Part shown: one piece after another, positions 27,815-36,276 of the stretch
How positions within the stretch are numbered: the stretch's first letter is position 1
Layout: each line of letters begins with the position of its first letter
Assembly: GCF_013307435.2 (NCBI RefSeq)
Contig: NZ_CP102845.1
Location: forward strand, 1,116,001-1,180,000
DNA: 64,000 nucleotides
From: Microvirga terrae
Lineage (GTDB): Bacteria; Pseudomonadota; Alphaproteobacteria; Rhizobiales; Beijerinckiaceae
Reading direction: 5' to 3'
The notes under the pieces: generated by a model
The model's input: only the letters and a program-made list of their open reading frames with translations
The model's database searches: none
Told to the model about the DNA's origin: nothing
Program-made: the position numbers and the translations under genes

Positions 27815-28059
27815 GCTAGCCTCCTGACGTAGGGAGGCCTAAATCCTTCGAGGCATTCCTTAAAAAGGTACTAAGTCCATAAGCCTTTATTAGGAGCAAA
27901 GTCTCATAAGACTATTATGTGTGTAAGATTGAATCGAGGCATTTTGACGCGGCCAACGTCGAGGGGCTTACGGATAGCCTACTTTCTAGACCGCCGAGAA
28001 AACTTCATGCAAAACAATTTCTTAGCTCAGATGATAGCGTGGACAAGAGTCAAAAATCG
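27815..28059. other. Right end of the island: leader of the recombinase operon and terminal sequence
   Basis: AT-rich compared with its surroundings. It contains AGTCTCATAAGACT (5-bp arms) and CCTTAAAAAGG, both possible protein-binding sites, and ends with GTCAAAA at the comM junction. No gene lies fully within it. Confidence 0.55.
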
Positions 28060-28290
28060 GCCTTCCTTCGGCAGATCGGCCGGGGCGAGATTGACCGTGA
28101 TCCGCTTTGCCGGCAGGGCGAGGCCGGAGGCGATCAGGGCTGAGCGGACGCGCTCGCGGGATTCCGCCACCGCCTTGTCGGGCAGGCCGACGATCGTGAA
28201 CGCGACGGTGCCGGGCGTGATCTGGACCTGAACATCGACTGCCCGCGCCTCGATTCCTTCGAACGCAACAGTGGAAACGCGCGTAACCAT
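28027..28290 (-). pseudogene. comM: comM, N-terminal 77 codons, cut by island
   Basis: Starts MVTRVSTVAFEGIEARAVDV and runs through IVGLPDKAVAESRERVRSAL to ADLPKEG, the standard ComM/YifB N-terminal domain. After codon 77 the frame enters the island, adds ten foreign residues and stops at 28027. The remainder of the gene lies at 13257-14564. Confidence 0.92.
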
Positions 28291-28541
28291 CCGGCTCTTT
28301 CTCCCTGACGGAACCGATGTTAGCGCACTCGACCAAAACGCGATAGTGTTGCATCAACGGGTGGCCTGTCGAACCGGCGGAACCCTGCCGCCGCCATCGC
28401 GTTGAGTCCTACTGCGCTGCGAGTCAAGCCTCGGAAAAATCGCGCAGGCGCAAGGGTTCTACCATCGATGGGGCAGATTTTCTTCTCAGGCGGGAAAGCG
28501 CGGTTTGTCCACGAGATCTCGAACGGCGTCCAGAGATCGTA

Positions 28542-29642
28542 ATGCTGGCCGAAACCCACGTTGCACCGTCGGACTCCCAGGAGGCCTCCTTCAGGGCCGC
28601 CTTCCATTCCTTGCGCGTGCCCGTCCTGATGGTCGACCCGAGCCGGACGCCGGCTCCCGTCGTCTTCGCGAATCCGGCCTTCTTCGATCTGACCGGCCAT
28701 TCCCCGGACGAGGTGCTCGGCCGCGGCTGGCACCTGCTTCAGGCCCCCGATGCGGGTCCGGCGTCCTTCAGCGCGATCGATGCCGCGTTGCGTCGCGGAG
28801 AGGCGCTCGAAACCGCCTTCCGGGGGCGCCGGACGGACGGATCCCCGTTCTGGAGCACCTTGTCCCTCTCACCGGTCCATGACGAGGCCGGCCAGCTGCG
28901 GTCGGTGACCGTGCTGCTGAACGGCGCCGGCGCGACGAAGCCGCCCGACCGGGATCGCTTTGACGCGGGGACGCTCCTGGACGAGAAGGCCGAGCGGCGG
29001 ATCCAGGATCTTCGCCTGGCGCTCGAGCAGAAGACGGCGCTGCTCCACGAAGTCGAGCATCGGGCCAAGAACTCCCTCCAGATGATCGCCTCCCTGGTCC
29101 TCCTGAAGGCGCGACGTCTTCAGGACCCGGAAGCGCGAAAGGTCCTCCAGGACTTGGCCGAGCGGGTCGGCGCACTCGCAGCAGCGCACCGGCTCCTCCA
29201 TGGGGCCGGGGACACGACCCGGTTCAACCTGAAGGAGTTCGCCACGGAACTCGCCGGTGACCTGGCCGCGACCCTGCCGAAGGGGCAGGTCGATCTCGAC
29301 CTTCAGGCCGAGCCCCTCGGCGTTCCGGCCGCCAAGGCGGCCGCTCTGGCTCTTCTGCTGAACGAGGTGGTCGGCAATGCGGTTAAGCATGCTTTCCCAA
29401 ACGGCCGCCGGGGCCGATTGACAATCGCAATCGAGCGGGTCGAAAACGGCGTGCAAATCGCCGTCGAGGACGATGGCGTCGGCCTCGATCATTCGCCTCC
29501 GCCCGAGGGAAGTTTTGGAAAAACCTTGATCACGATGTTGGTCCATCAGTTGAAGGGGCGGTTGACTTGGCACGACAGGGAGCCAGGTACACGCGCTGAG
29601 ATCGTGATACCCGTCGACGCGGAGGAGACCCGGTTTGAGTAG
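28542..29642 (+). CDS. Sensor histidine kinase with LOV-like PAS and HWE/HisKA_2 domain
   Basis: 366 residues, no transmembrane segment. The PAS domain (residues about 20-130) matches LOV domains closely (VFANPAFFDLTGHSPDEVLG, DGSPFWSTLSLSPVHDE). However, the photoactive Cys of GRNCRFLQ is replaced: the sequence is GRGWHLLQ, with Trp63. A short coiled linker leads to the HisKA_2 dimerisation helix with phospho-acceptor His173 in EVEHRAKNSLQ, then the ATPase domain (NEVVGNAVKHAFP, VEDDGVGLD). It overlaps the response-regulator gene by eight bases. Confidence 0.88.
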   Translation: MLAETHVAPSDSQEASFRAAFHSLRVPVLMVDPSRTPAPVVFANPAFFDLTGHSPDEVLGRGWHLLQAPDAGPASFSAIDAALRRGEALETAFRGRRTDGSPFWSTLSLSPVHDEAGQLRSVTVLLNGAGATKPPDRDRFDAGTLLDEKAERRIQDLRLALEQKTALLHEVEHRAKNSLQMIASLVLLKARRLQDPEARKVLQDLAERVGALAAAHRLLHGAGDTTRFNLKEFATELAGDLAATLPKGQVDLDLQAEPLGVPAAKAAALALLLNEVVGNAVKHAFPNGRRGRLTIAIERVENGVQIAVEDDGVGLDHSPPPEGSFGKTLITMLVHQLKGRLTWHDREPGTRAEIVIPVDAEETRFE

Positions 29643-30087
29643 CGAGAAGCCGTTGCGTATCCTCGTCGTCGAGGATGAGATCCTGATCGCGCTCGAGCTC
29701 GAAAGCCTGCTGCAGGATCTGGGCCACGACGTCGTCGCGATCGCGGCTTCCTCCGGGGAGGCTCTTGCCCGTGGCCGCGAACTCAAGCCTGATCTGGCCT
29801 TCGTCGACATCCATCTGGCCGATGGGCCCACAGGGGTCGATGTCGCGCGCCGCCTCGCAGCCGAGCTCCAGGTCACCGTGCTGTTCATGACGGCGAACAC
29901 CAAGCGCATCCCGGAGGATTTCGCCGGCGCCTGGGGGGTGATCGCCAAGCCCTACACGGAACGCGGTGTCCGCGAGGCCTTAGGCTATGTCACGGCCGGG
30001 CAGCTGCGTGAGCCCGACGATGCACGGACGGTGACCTTCGTCCCTTTCGGCGCAGCCCCTCGTGAGCGTAATTCGCAGGTCTCCTGA
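29635..30087 (+). CDS. Single-domain response regulator
   Basis: 150 residues with a CheY-like receiver: acidic pocket VVEDE (13-15), phospho-acceptor Asp58 in FVDIH, Thr in LFMTANT and Lys in VIAKPY. A 25-residue tail has no output domain. The start is TTG at 29635, behind GGAGGAG, and it overlaps the kinase stop (29640-29642), so the two are translationally coupled. It is likely the direct target of the kinase. The receiver type is that used by HWE kinases in general-stress or light signalling, but no PhyR or sigma gene is nearby. Confidence 0.88.
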   Translation: MSSEKPLRILVVEDEILIALELESLLQDLGHDVVAIAASSGEALARGRELKPDLAFVDIHLADGPTGVDVARRLAAELQVTVLFMTANTKRIPEDFAGAWGVIAKPYTERGVREALGYVTAGQLREPDDARTVTFVPFGAAPRERNSQVS

Positions 30088-30110
30088 TACGCCTCCCCCG
30101 ATGCCGCAGG

Positions 30111-32837
30111 CTATCTCTGCGCCTTGAGGCGGTAGAGCGCATCGAGCGCCTCGCGCGGCGTCATCGCGTCGGGATCCAGGGCATCGAGCGCCTCCCGCAG
30201 GACGTCATGCTTCGGAGGCGGCACCGGCTCGGCGCGGGCGGGAACCGCAAACAGGGGCAGGTCGTCGAAAAGGGCGCGCTTGGGTGCTTCGCGGTCCGAC
30301 TTCTCCAACTCGCTCAGGATCGTCTTCGCCCGTTCGACGACGGGGGCGGGCAGGCCGGCCAGACGCGCCACCTGCAGCCCGTAGGAACGGTCGGCGGCGC
30401 CCGGCACCACCTCGTGCAGGAACACCACCTCGCCGTTCCATTCGGTTACCTTCAGGGTCGCGTTGGAAATGCGCGGCATCCGCTCGGCGAGGGCGGTCAG
30501 CTCGTGGAAATGGGTGGCGAACAGGGCCCGGCAGCGATTGGACTCGTGCAGATGCTCGATGGCCGCCCAGGCGATGGAGAGACCGTCGAAGGTGGCGGTG
30601 CCGCGGCCGATCTCGTCGAGGATGACGAGCGAGTGCGCGGTTGCCTGGTTGAGAATCGCGGCGGTCTCCACCATCTCGACCATGAATGTCGAGCGGCCCC
30701 GCGCCAGATCGTCAGCAGCGCCCACGCGGGAGAAGAGCCGGTCGACGATGCCGATATGGGCCTCCTTGGCCGGCACGTAGGATCCCATCTGGGCCAGCAC
30801 CACGATCAGCGCGTTCTGGCGCAGATAGGTGGACTTGCCGCCCATGTTGGGGCCGGTGATCAGCAGGATATGGCCGGCGCTTTTCCCTGACAGGTCCGAA
30901 TCGTTGGCGATGAAGGGCGTGCCCTCGCGCCTGAGGGCTGCCTCGACGACCGGGTGGCGGCCGCCCTTGACGGTGAAGGCGAGGCTGGTGTCGACGACGG
31001 GCCGCGTCCAGTCCAGTCGCATGGCGAGGTCGGCGAGAGCCGCAGTCACGTCGATGACCGCAATGGCTTCGGCGGCAGCCGCCACGTCGCCTGCCAGGTC
31101 CAGCAGGGCCTGCACCATCTCGTCGAAGAGGGCGAGCTCGATCTTCAGCGCCCGGTCGGCCGCAGACGCGATCTTCGCTTCGAGCTCGCCGAGCTCCAGC
31201 GTGGAGAAGCGCATGGCGCCCGCCATGGTCTGGCGGTGGACGAAGACATCCTTGAACGGCTCCTTCAGCAGGTCCTCACCCACATTCTGCGGCACCTCCA
31301 CGAAGTAGCCGATCATGTGGTTGTGCTTGACGCGCAGGGAGCGGCAGCCGGTCTCGGTGGCGTAGCGCGCCTGAAGGGCCGCGATGAAGCGGCGGGAATC
31401 CTGCTGCAGGTCGCGCAGCTCGTCGAGGGCCGGGTCGAACCCCGCGCGGACGAAGCCGCCATCACGCTTGAGCAGGGGCAACTCGTCGGCAAGGGCAGCC
31501 GCGAGCCGGTCCGCCACGTCCGTGCGAAGACCCTGGAGCACCTGCGCGGCTGCGGACAGCTCCGTCGGCAGATTGGGGGCGATCGCCAGTTCGAGACCGA
31601 GTTCGCGGGCCGCGAACAGGCCGTCGCGCACGCAGGCCAGGTCGCGCGGTCCGCCGCGCCCGAGACTCAGCCGGGAGAGGGCGCGGGCCAGATCGGGCGA
31701 GCGCTTGAGGATGCGCCGCAGGCGGTCGCGCAGGTCGTTGTTCTCCGCGAGGGCCGTGACCGAATCCTGCCGGTCCCGGATCTGGCCCGGATGGGTGAGG
31801 GGGCCGGCGAGACGCTCCGCGAGAAGCCGGGCGCCGCCCGGCGTCACCGTGCAGTCGATGGTGGCGAGCAGGCTCCCCGTCCGCTCGCCGGAAAGGGTGC
31901 GGGTCAGCTCCAGATTGGCCCGGGTGGCGGCATCGATCGCAAGCGCCGCCCCGGAGGTGTCTCGGGCGGGCGGGTTCAGGGCCGGGCGGCTGTCGATCTG
32001 CGTCTTCTCGACGTAGAAGAGGGCGCTGCCCGCAGCGGTGATCTCGGCCGGGCTGAAGGCCCCGAAGGCGTCGAGGGTCGCGACTCCGAAATAATCCTTG
32101 AGCCGCCGCTCGGCGGAGGCCGGATCGAGGCCCTCGCGGGACAGCGGCGTGATGGATGCACGGGTCTCCTGCCAGAAGCTCCTGAGCTCCGGATCGTCGT
32201 GAATGACGTCCGGCACCAGGATCTCGCGCGGCTCGAAGCGGGCGATCTCGGCGGACAGGCCCGTGCCGTCGGTTTCGCTCAGCACGAAATGGCCTGTGGA
32301 TATGTCGACGGCGGCCAGGCCGTAGCACCATTGCGTATCGGAGGCGCGGCGGCGGGCGATGGCCAGCAGATAATTGGCCCGGCCCGGCTCCAGCAGGCGC
32401 TCCTCGGTGATCGTCCCGGGGGTGACGAGGCGGACCACGTCGCGGCGCACGACGGATTTCGAGCCACGCTTCTTGGCTTCGGCCGGATCCTCGGTCTGCT
32501 CGCAGACCGCGACCCGGTGGCCGAGGCCGATGAGCCGCTGCAGGTAGTCGTCCGCCCGCTCCACGGGCACGCCGCACATGGGGATGTCCTGCCCCTGGTG
32601 CTTGCCCCGCTTGGTCAGCACGATGCCGAGCGCCTGGCTGGCGATTTCGGCATCCTCGAAGAACAATTCGTAGAAATCGCCCATCCGGTAGAAGAGCAGG
32701 CTGTCCGGATTGGCCGCCTTGATCTCGATGTACTGCGCCATCATGGGCGTGACGCGGCTGTCCTGCGCGGGCGCGGAGGCCGGCGCGGCGTTCGGCGAGG
32801 TGGTCTCGGGGGATTTGTAGGCGGCTTGGGACGACAT
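30111..32837 (-). CDS. mutS: DNA mismatch repair protein MutS
   Basis: 908-residue mismatch-recognition ATPase. The N-terminal mismatch-binding domain carries the Phe-x-Glu motif ([15 protein letters not shown]). The clamp and lever domains lie in the middle, and the C-terminal ABC ATPase has Walker [11 protein letters not shown], Walker [17 protein letters not shown] and the ATHFHELT switch. About 25 unstructured residues precede the domain, typical for alphaproteobacteria. It is convergent with the response regulator and divergent from maeB. Confidence 0.98.
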   Translation of the reverse strand: MSSQAAYKSPETTSPNAAPASAPAQDSRVTPMMAQYIEIKAANPDSLLFYRMGDFYELFFEDAEIASQALGIVLTKRGKHQGQDIPMCGVPVERADDYLQRLIGLGHRVAVCEQTEDPAEAKKRGSKSVVRRDVVRLVTPGTITEERLLEPGRANYLLAIARRRASDTQWCYGLAAVDISTGHFVLSETDGTGLSAEIARFEPREILVPDVIHDDPELRSFWQETRASITPLSREGLDPASAERRLKDYFGVATLDAFGAFSPAEITAAGSALFYVEKTQIDSRPALNPPARDTSGAALAIDAATRANLELTRTLSGERTGSLLATIDCTVTPGGARLLAERLAGPLTHPGQIRDRQDSVTALAENNDLRDRLRRILKRSPDLARALSRLSLGRGGPRDLACVRDGLFAARELGLELAIAPNLPTELSAAAQVLQGLRTDVADRLAAALADELPLLKRDGGFVRAGFDPALDELRDLQQDSRRFIAALQARYATETGCRSLRVKHNHMIGYFVEVPQNVGEDLLKEPFKDVFVHRQTMAGAMRFSTLELGELEAKIASAADRALKIELALFDEMVQALLDLAGDVAAAAEAIAVIDVTAALADLAMRLDWTRPVVDTSLAFTVKGGRHPVVEAALRREGTPFIANDSDLSGKSAGHILLITGPNMGGKSTYLRQNALIVVLAQMGSYVPAKEAHIGIVDRLFSRVGAADDLARGRSTFMVEMVETAAILNQATAHSLVILDEIGRGTATFDGLSIAWAAIEHLHESNRCRALFATHFHELTALAERMPRISNATLKVTEWNGEVVFLHEVVPGAADRSYGLQVARLAGLPAPVVERAKTILSELEKSDREAPKRALFDDLPLFAVPARAEPVPPPKHDVLREALDALDPDAMTPREALDALYRLKAQR

Positions 32838-32986
32838 CCACCCTGTTTAGCAAAGCCGGCCCGCCCTTTCATCCGTGTCATGGGGTCCGAAGGGCGGATG
32901 TGGACAAGTCTTGAGGAAGGCGCCCCCTATGCCTTAAGGTCGCATCCCCCTTTGGAAACGCCCCGCAACAAAAGAAACCATATCTC

Positions 32987-35278
32987 ATGACCGACGATCA
33001 GCGCCCGATCCGCCGCAAGCGTCCCACCTTCACCGATCAGGAGGCGCTGCAGTTCCACGCCCAGGGACGACCCGGAAAGCTCGAAGTCGTCCCGACGAAA
33101 CCCATGGCGACCCAGCGCGACCTGTCGCTCGCCTACTCGCCGGGCGTCGCGGTGCCGGTGCTGGCGATTGCGGAAAACCCGTCCCTGGCCTTCGATTATA
33201 CCACCCGGTCCAACATGGTGGCGGTGATCTCGAACGGGACCGCGATCCTGGGCCTCGGCAATCTCGGGGCGCTCGCCTCGAAGCCGGTCATGGAGGGCAA
33301 GTCCGTTCTCTTCAAGCGGTTCGCCGATGTGGATTCGATCGACCTCGAGGTCGACACGGAGGATGCGGACGCCTTCATCAACTGCGTGCGCTATCTCGGC
33401 CCGTCCTTCGGGGGCATCAATCTCGAGGACATCAAGGCGCCGGAATGCTTCATCATCGAGGAACGCCTGCGGGAACTGATGGACATTCCCGTGTTCCATG
33501 ACGATCAGCACGGCACGGCCATCATCGCGGCGGCGGGCCTCATCAATGCGCTCCATCTGACCGACCGCGACATGGCGAAGACCAAGCTCGTGGTGAACGG
33601 CGCGGGCGCCGCCGGCATCGCCTGCACGGAGCTCCTGAAAGCCATGGGCTTTGCGCCCAACAACGTCATCCTCTGCGACACCAAGGGCGTGATCTACCAG
33701 GGCCGCACCGAGGGCATGAACCAGTGGAAATCCGCCCATGCGGCCCAGACGGACGCCCGCACTCTCGCGGATGCGCTGAACGGCGCCGATGCGGTGTTCG
33801 GCCTCTCGGCCAAGGGGGCGTTCACTGACGAGATGATCCGCTCCATGGCGCCCAACCCGATCATCTTCGCCATGGCCAACCCGGACCCGGAGATCACCCC
33901 GGAGGAAGTGGCGCGCATACGCGACGACGTCATCATCGCGACGGGCCGCTCCGATTATCCGAACCAAGTCAACAATGTCCTGGGCTTTCCCTACATCTTC
34001 CGCGGCGCGCTCGACGTTCAGGCCACGACCATCAACATGGAGATGAAGATCGCCGCCGCCCAGGCGCTGGCGGAGCTCGCCCGCGAGGATGTCCCGGATG
34101 AAGTGGCGGCCGCCTATCAGGGCTCGCGTCCCCGCTTCGGGCGCGAGTACATCATCCCGGTGCCCTTCGATCCGCGCCTGATCCACACCATTCCCATGGC
34201 GGTGGCGCGAGCCGCCATGGACACGGGCGTCGCGCGCCGTCCGATCGTCGACATGCGGTCCTATAAGGCCCAGCTCTCCGCGCGACGCGATCCGGTGGCC
34301 GGCACCCTCAACCGCATCTTCGAGCGCGTACGCAAGTTCCCGAAGCGCGTCGTGTTTGCGGAGGGCGAGGAGGAGCAGGTGATCCGCGCGGCCCTGTCCT
34401 TCGTCAACCAGGGCCTCGGCAAGGCCATTCTGGTCGGCCGCGAGGATCGCATCCAGGAAACGGCCACTCAGGCGGGAATCGAGCTCGAAGGCCGCGAGGG
34501 CATCGAGATCCACAACGCGCGCCTGTCCCAGCGCAACGCGACCTACGCGCAGTTTCTGTACGAGCGCTTGCAGCGCAAGGGCTACCTGTTCCGCGACTGC
34601 CAGCGCATGATCAACCAGGACCGCAACCACTTCGCCGCCTCGATGGTGGCCCTGGGCGATGCGGACGCCATGGTGACGGGCGCGACCCGCAACTACTCGA
34701 CGGCGCTCGCCGACGTGCGCCACGTGATCGACGCCAAGCCCGGGCACCGCGTCATCGGCGTGTCTCTGTGCCTTGCGCGCGGCCGCACGGTTCTCGTAGC
34801 CGACACCGCCATTCACGAGATGCCCAGCGCGCAGGAACTCGCGGAGATCGCTATCGAGTCCGCCGGCGTCGCCCGCCGCCTCGGCTACGAGCCGCGGGTG
34901 GCGCTTCTCTCGTTCTCGACCTTCGGCCATCCGAAAGCGGAGCGCGCGGAGAAGATCCAGGAGGCCGTCGAGATCCTCGACGATATGCGGGTCGATTTCG
35001 AGTATGACGGCGAGATGTCGGCCGACGTGGCGCTCAACCGGGACGTGATGGCGCAATACCCGTTCTCCCGCCTCAAGGGACCGGCGAACGTGCTCGTCAT
35101 GCCGGCGTTTCATTCGGCCTCGATCTCGACCAAAATGCTGCAGGAGCTCGGCGGCGCGATGGTGCTCGGCCCGCTCGTGGTCGGTCTCGACAAGCCGGTG
35201 CAGATCGTCTCCCTCGGCGCCACCGACAGCGACATCGTCAACATGGCGGCGCTCGCGGCCTACAATATCGGCGGCTGA
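32987..35278 (+). CDS. maeB: NADP-dependent malic enzyme (MaeB, malic-PTA fusion)
   Basis: 763 residues. Residues 1-430 are the malic enzyme: oxidative decarboxylation of malate to pyruvate, with [18 protein letters not shown] and the NADP site [16 protein letters not shown]. Residues about 440-760 are a phosphotransacetylase-like domain ([31 protein letters not shown]) that is regulatory, not catalytic, in MaeB proteins. It supplies pyruvate and NADPH during growth on C4 acids or acetate, in step with glcB further right. Confidence 0.96.
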   Translation: MTDDQRPIRRKRPTFTDQEALQFHAQGRPGKLEVVPTKPMATQRDLSLAYSPGVAVPVLAIAENPSLAFDYTTRSNMVAVISNGTAILGLGNLGALASKPVMEGKSVLFKRFADVDSIDLEVDTEDADAFINCVRYLGPSFGGINLEDIKAPECFIIEERLRELMDIPVFHDDQHGTAIIAAAGLINALHLTDRDMAKTKLVVNGAGAAGIACTELLKAMGFAPNNVILCDTKGVIYQGRTEGMNQWKSAHAAQTDARTLADALNGADAVFGLSAKGAFTDEMIRSMAPNPIIFAMANPDPEITPEEVARIRDDVIIATGRSDYPNQVNNVLGFPYIFRGALDVQATTINMEMKIAAAQALAELAREDVPDEVAAAYQGSRPRFGREYIIPVPFDPRLIHTIPMAVARAAMDTGVARRPIVDMRSYKAQLSARRDPVAGTLNRIFERVRKFPKRVVFAEGEEEQVIRAALSFVNQGLGKAILVGREDRIQETATQAGIELEGREGIEIHNARLSQRNATYAQFLYERLQRKGYLFRDCQRMINQDRNHFAASMVALGDADAMVTGATRNYSTALADVRHVIDAKPGHRVIGVSLCLARGRTVLVADTAIHEMPSAQELAEIAIESAGVARRLGYEPRVALLSFSTFGHPKAERAEKIQEAVEILDDMRVDFEYDGEMSADVALNRDVMAQYPFSRLKGPANVLVMPAFHSASISTKMLQELGGAMVLGPLVVGLDKPVQIVSLGATDSDIVNMAALAAYNIGG

Positions 35279-35289
35279 AGTCCGCCCGG

Positions 35290-35317
35290 CTCCCTCCATG
35301 GCTCGTCATGGAGGGAG
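35290..35317 (+). terminator. Hairpin after maeB
   Basis: A perfect 11-bp stem CTCCCTCCATG with its complement around a 6-base loop, 11 bases past the maeB stop. The T-run is poor (TTCG), so termination may be partial. Confidence 0.65.
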
Positions 35318-35472
35318 TTCGCCTCTCGCGCGGCCAAGCGTCAGCCCCGGTTCATGGTCAGGCCTGTCCAGTCGCTCGGATTTCGGCGTCTGCCCCTCAA
35401 TGATGAGAGTGGCGCGAGTGCCCTCGGACGGCTAAACCTCACCGACGAGAGGTCAAGGAAAGCATCGAGAGC

Positions 35473-36084
35473 ATGGGGCAGCCTACCACCGTCGTGTTCG
35501 ACATCGGCAACGTCCTGCTGCGCTGGGACCCGCGCAATCTCTATCGCCGGATCTTCGACGACGAGGGCCAGATGGAGTGGTTCCTCGCCCATGTCTGCAC
35601 CCCGGACTGGAACGTGGAGCAGGACCGGGGGCGCGACTGGGACGAGGCCGTGGCTCTGCTCGTCAAGGATCACCCGACGCACGAGACCCAGATCCGGGCG
35701 TTCCACGAGCGTTGGGACGAGACCGTTTCCGGAATCTTCGAGGAGCATGTGGACCTGCTGCTGCGCCTGCGGGAAGCCGGCGTTCCCAATTACTGCATCA
35801 CGAATTTTTCCGGCCCCAAGTTCATCCAGTCCCAGAAGCGCTTCCCGTTCCTGTCAGGGTTTGACGGCATAGTCGTGTCGGGCGACGAGCGCCTCCTCAA
35901 GCCCGATCCCGCCATCTACCGTCTGCTGCTCGACCGGTATGGGCTGAAGGCGGAAGACTGCGTGTTCATCGACGATTCCAGCGCCAATGTGGAGGCCGCC
36001 CGCGTCATCGGCATGCAGGCGATCCACTGCGCCGACGGGATCGATCTGGCGGCGGAACTGCGGGACTACGGCTTTCCGGTGTGA
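35473..36084 (+). CDS. HAD-family hydrolase (phosphatase-like)
   Basis: 203 residues. Motif I is VFDIGNVLLRWD with nucleophile Asp10. The usual second Asp is Gly (DIG), which is common in the epoxide-hydrolase/YihX branch. Motif II lies in CITNFSGPK, motif III is KPDPAIYRLLL, and motif IV is FIDDSSANVEAA. This is YihX-like, so a sugar-phosphate phosphatase is plausible, but the substrate cannot be read from sequence. The first 15 bases of a long upstream open frame overlap; this ATG gives the standard length. Confidence 0.88.
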   Translation: MGQPTTVVFDIGNVLLRWDPRNLYRRIFDDEGQMEWFLAHVCTPDWNVEQDRGRDWDEAVALLVKDHPTHETQIRAFHERWDETVSGIFEEHVDLLLRLREAGVPNYCITNFSGPKFIQSQKRFPFLSGFDGIVVSGDERLLKPDPAIYRLLLDRYGLKAEDCVFIDDSSANVEAARVIGMQAIHCADGIDLAAELRDYGFPV

Positions 36085-36095
36085 CATCGCTCCCA

Positions 36096-36186
36096 CGTCC
36101 ATCACCGGCCTTGTGCCGGTGACCTCGCTTCTGTGATGCGCCGGGCCTTTCCAATCATCATGGCCGGGCCCGCCCCGGCCATGACG
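36096..36186 (+). repeat. REP-like two-hairpin repeat
   Basis: First arm CATCACCGGCC...GGTGA, second arm ATGGCCGGGCCC...GGCCATGACG. A further short hairpin (CCGGCCATAGGCCGG) follows at about 36206-36220, before hrpB. Confidence 0.85.
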
Positions 36187-36276
36187 AGGCGGGTGTTGCT
36201 CCGCCGGCCATAGGCCGGGAATGACAGCACGTCCCAAGCCCCTTGCTCTCCCGGCTCGCTTGCGCCATCAGGCGGC

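Larger units (their letters stand above)
14565..28059. mobile_element. 13.5-kb genomic island inserted in comM
   Basis: The island is bounded by two pieces of comM that rejoin precisely between codons GGC (77) and AGC (78). Both ends carry GTCAAAA pointing outward (minus strand 14574-14568, plus strand about 28049-28055), next to an ambiguous GC dinucleotide shared by the two junctions. No longer target duplication is visible. It encodes two separate tyrosine-recombinase systems, an IS3-family element and small cargo genes. Base composition of the recombinase operon is clearly lower in GC than its surroundings (a 60-base line at 24301 is 53% GC; one at 36601 is 67%). Confidence 0.88.
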
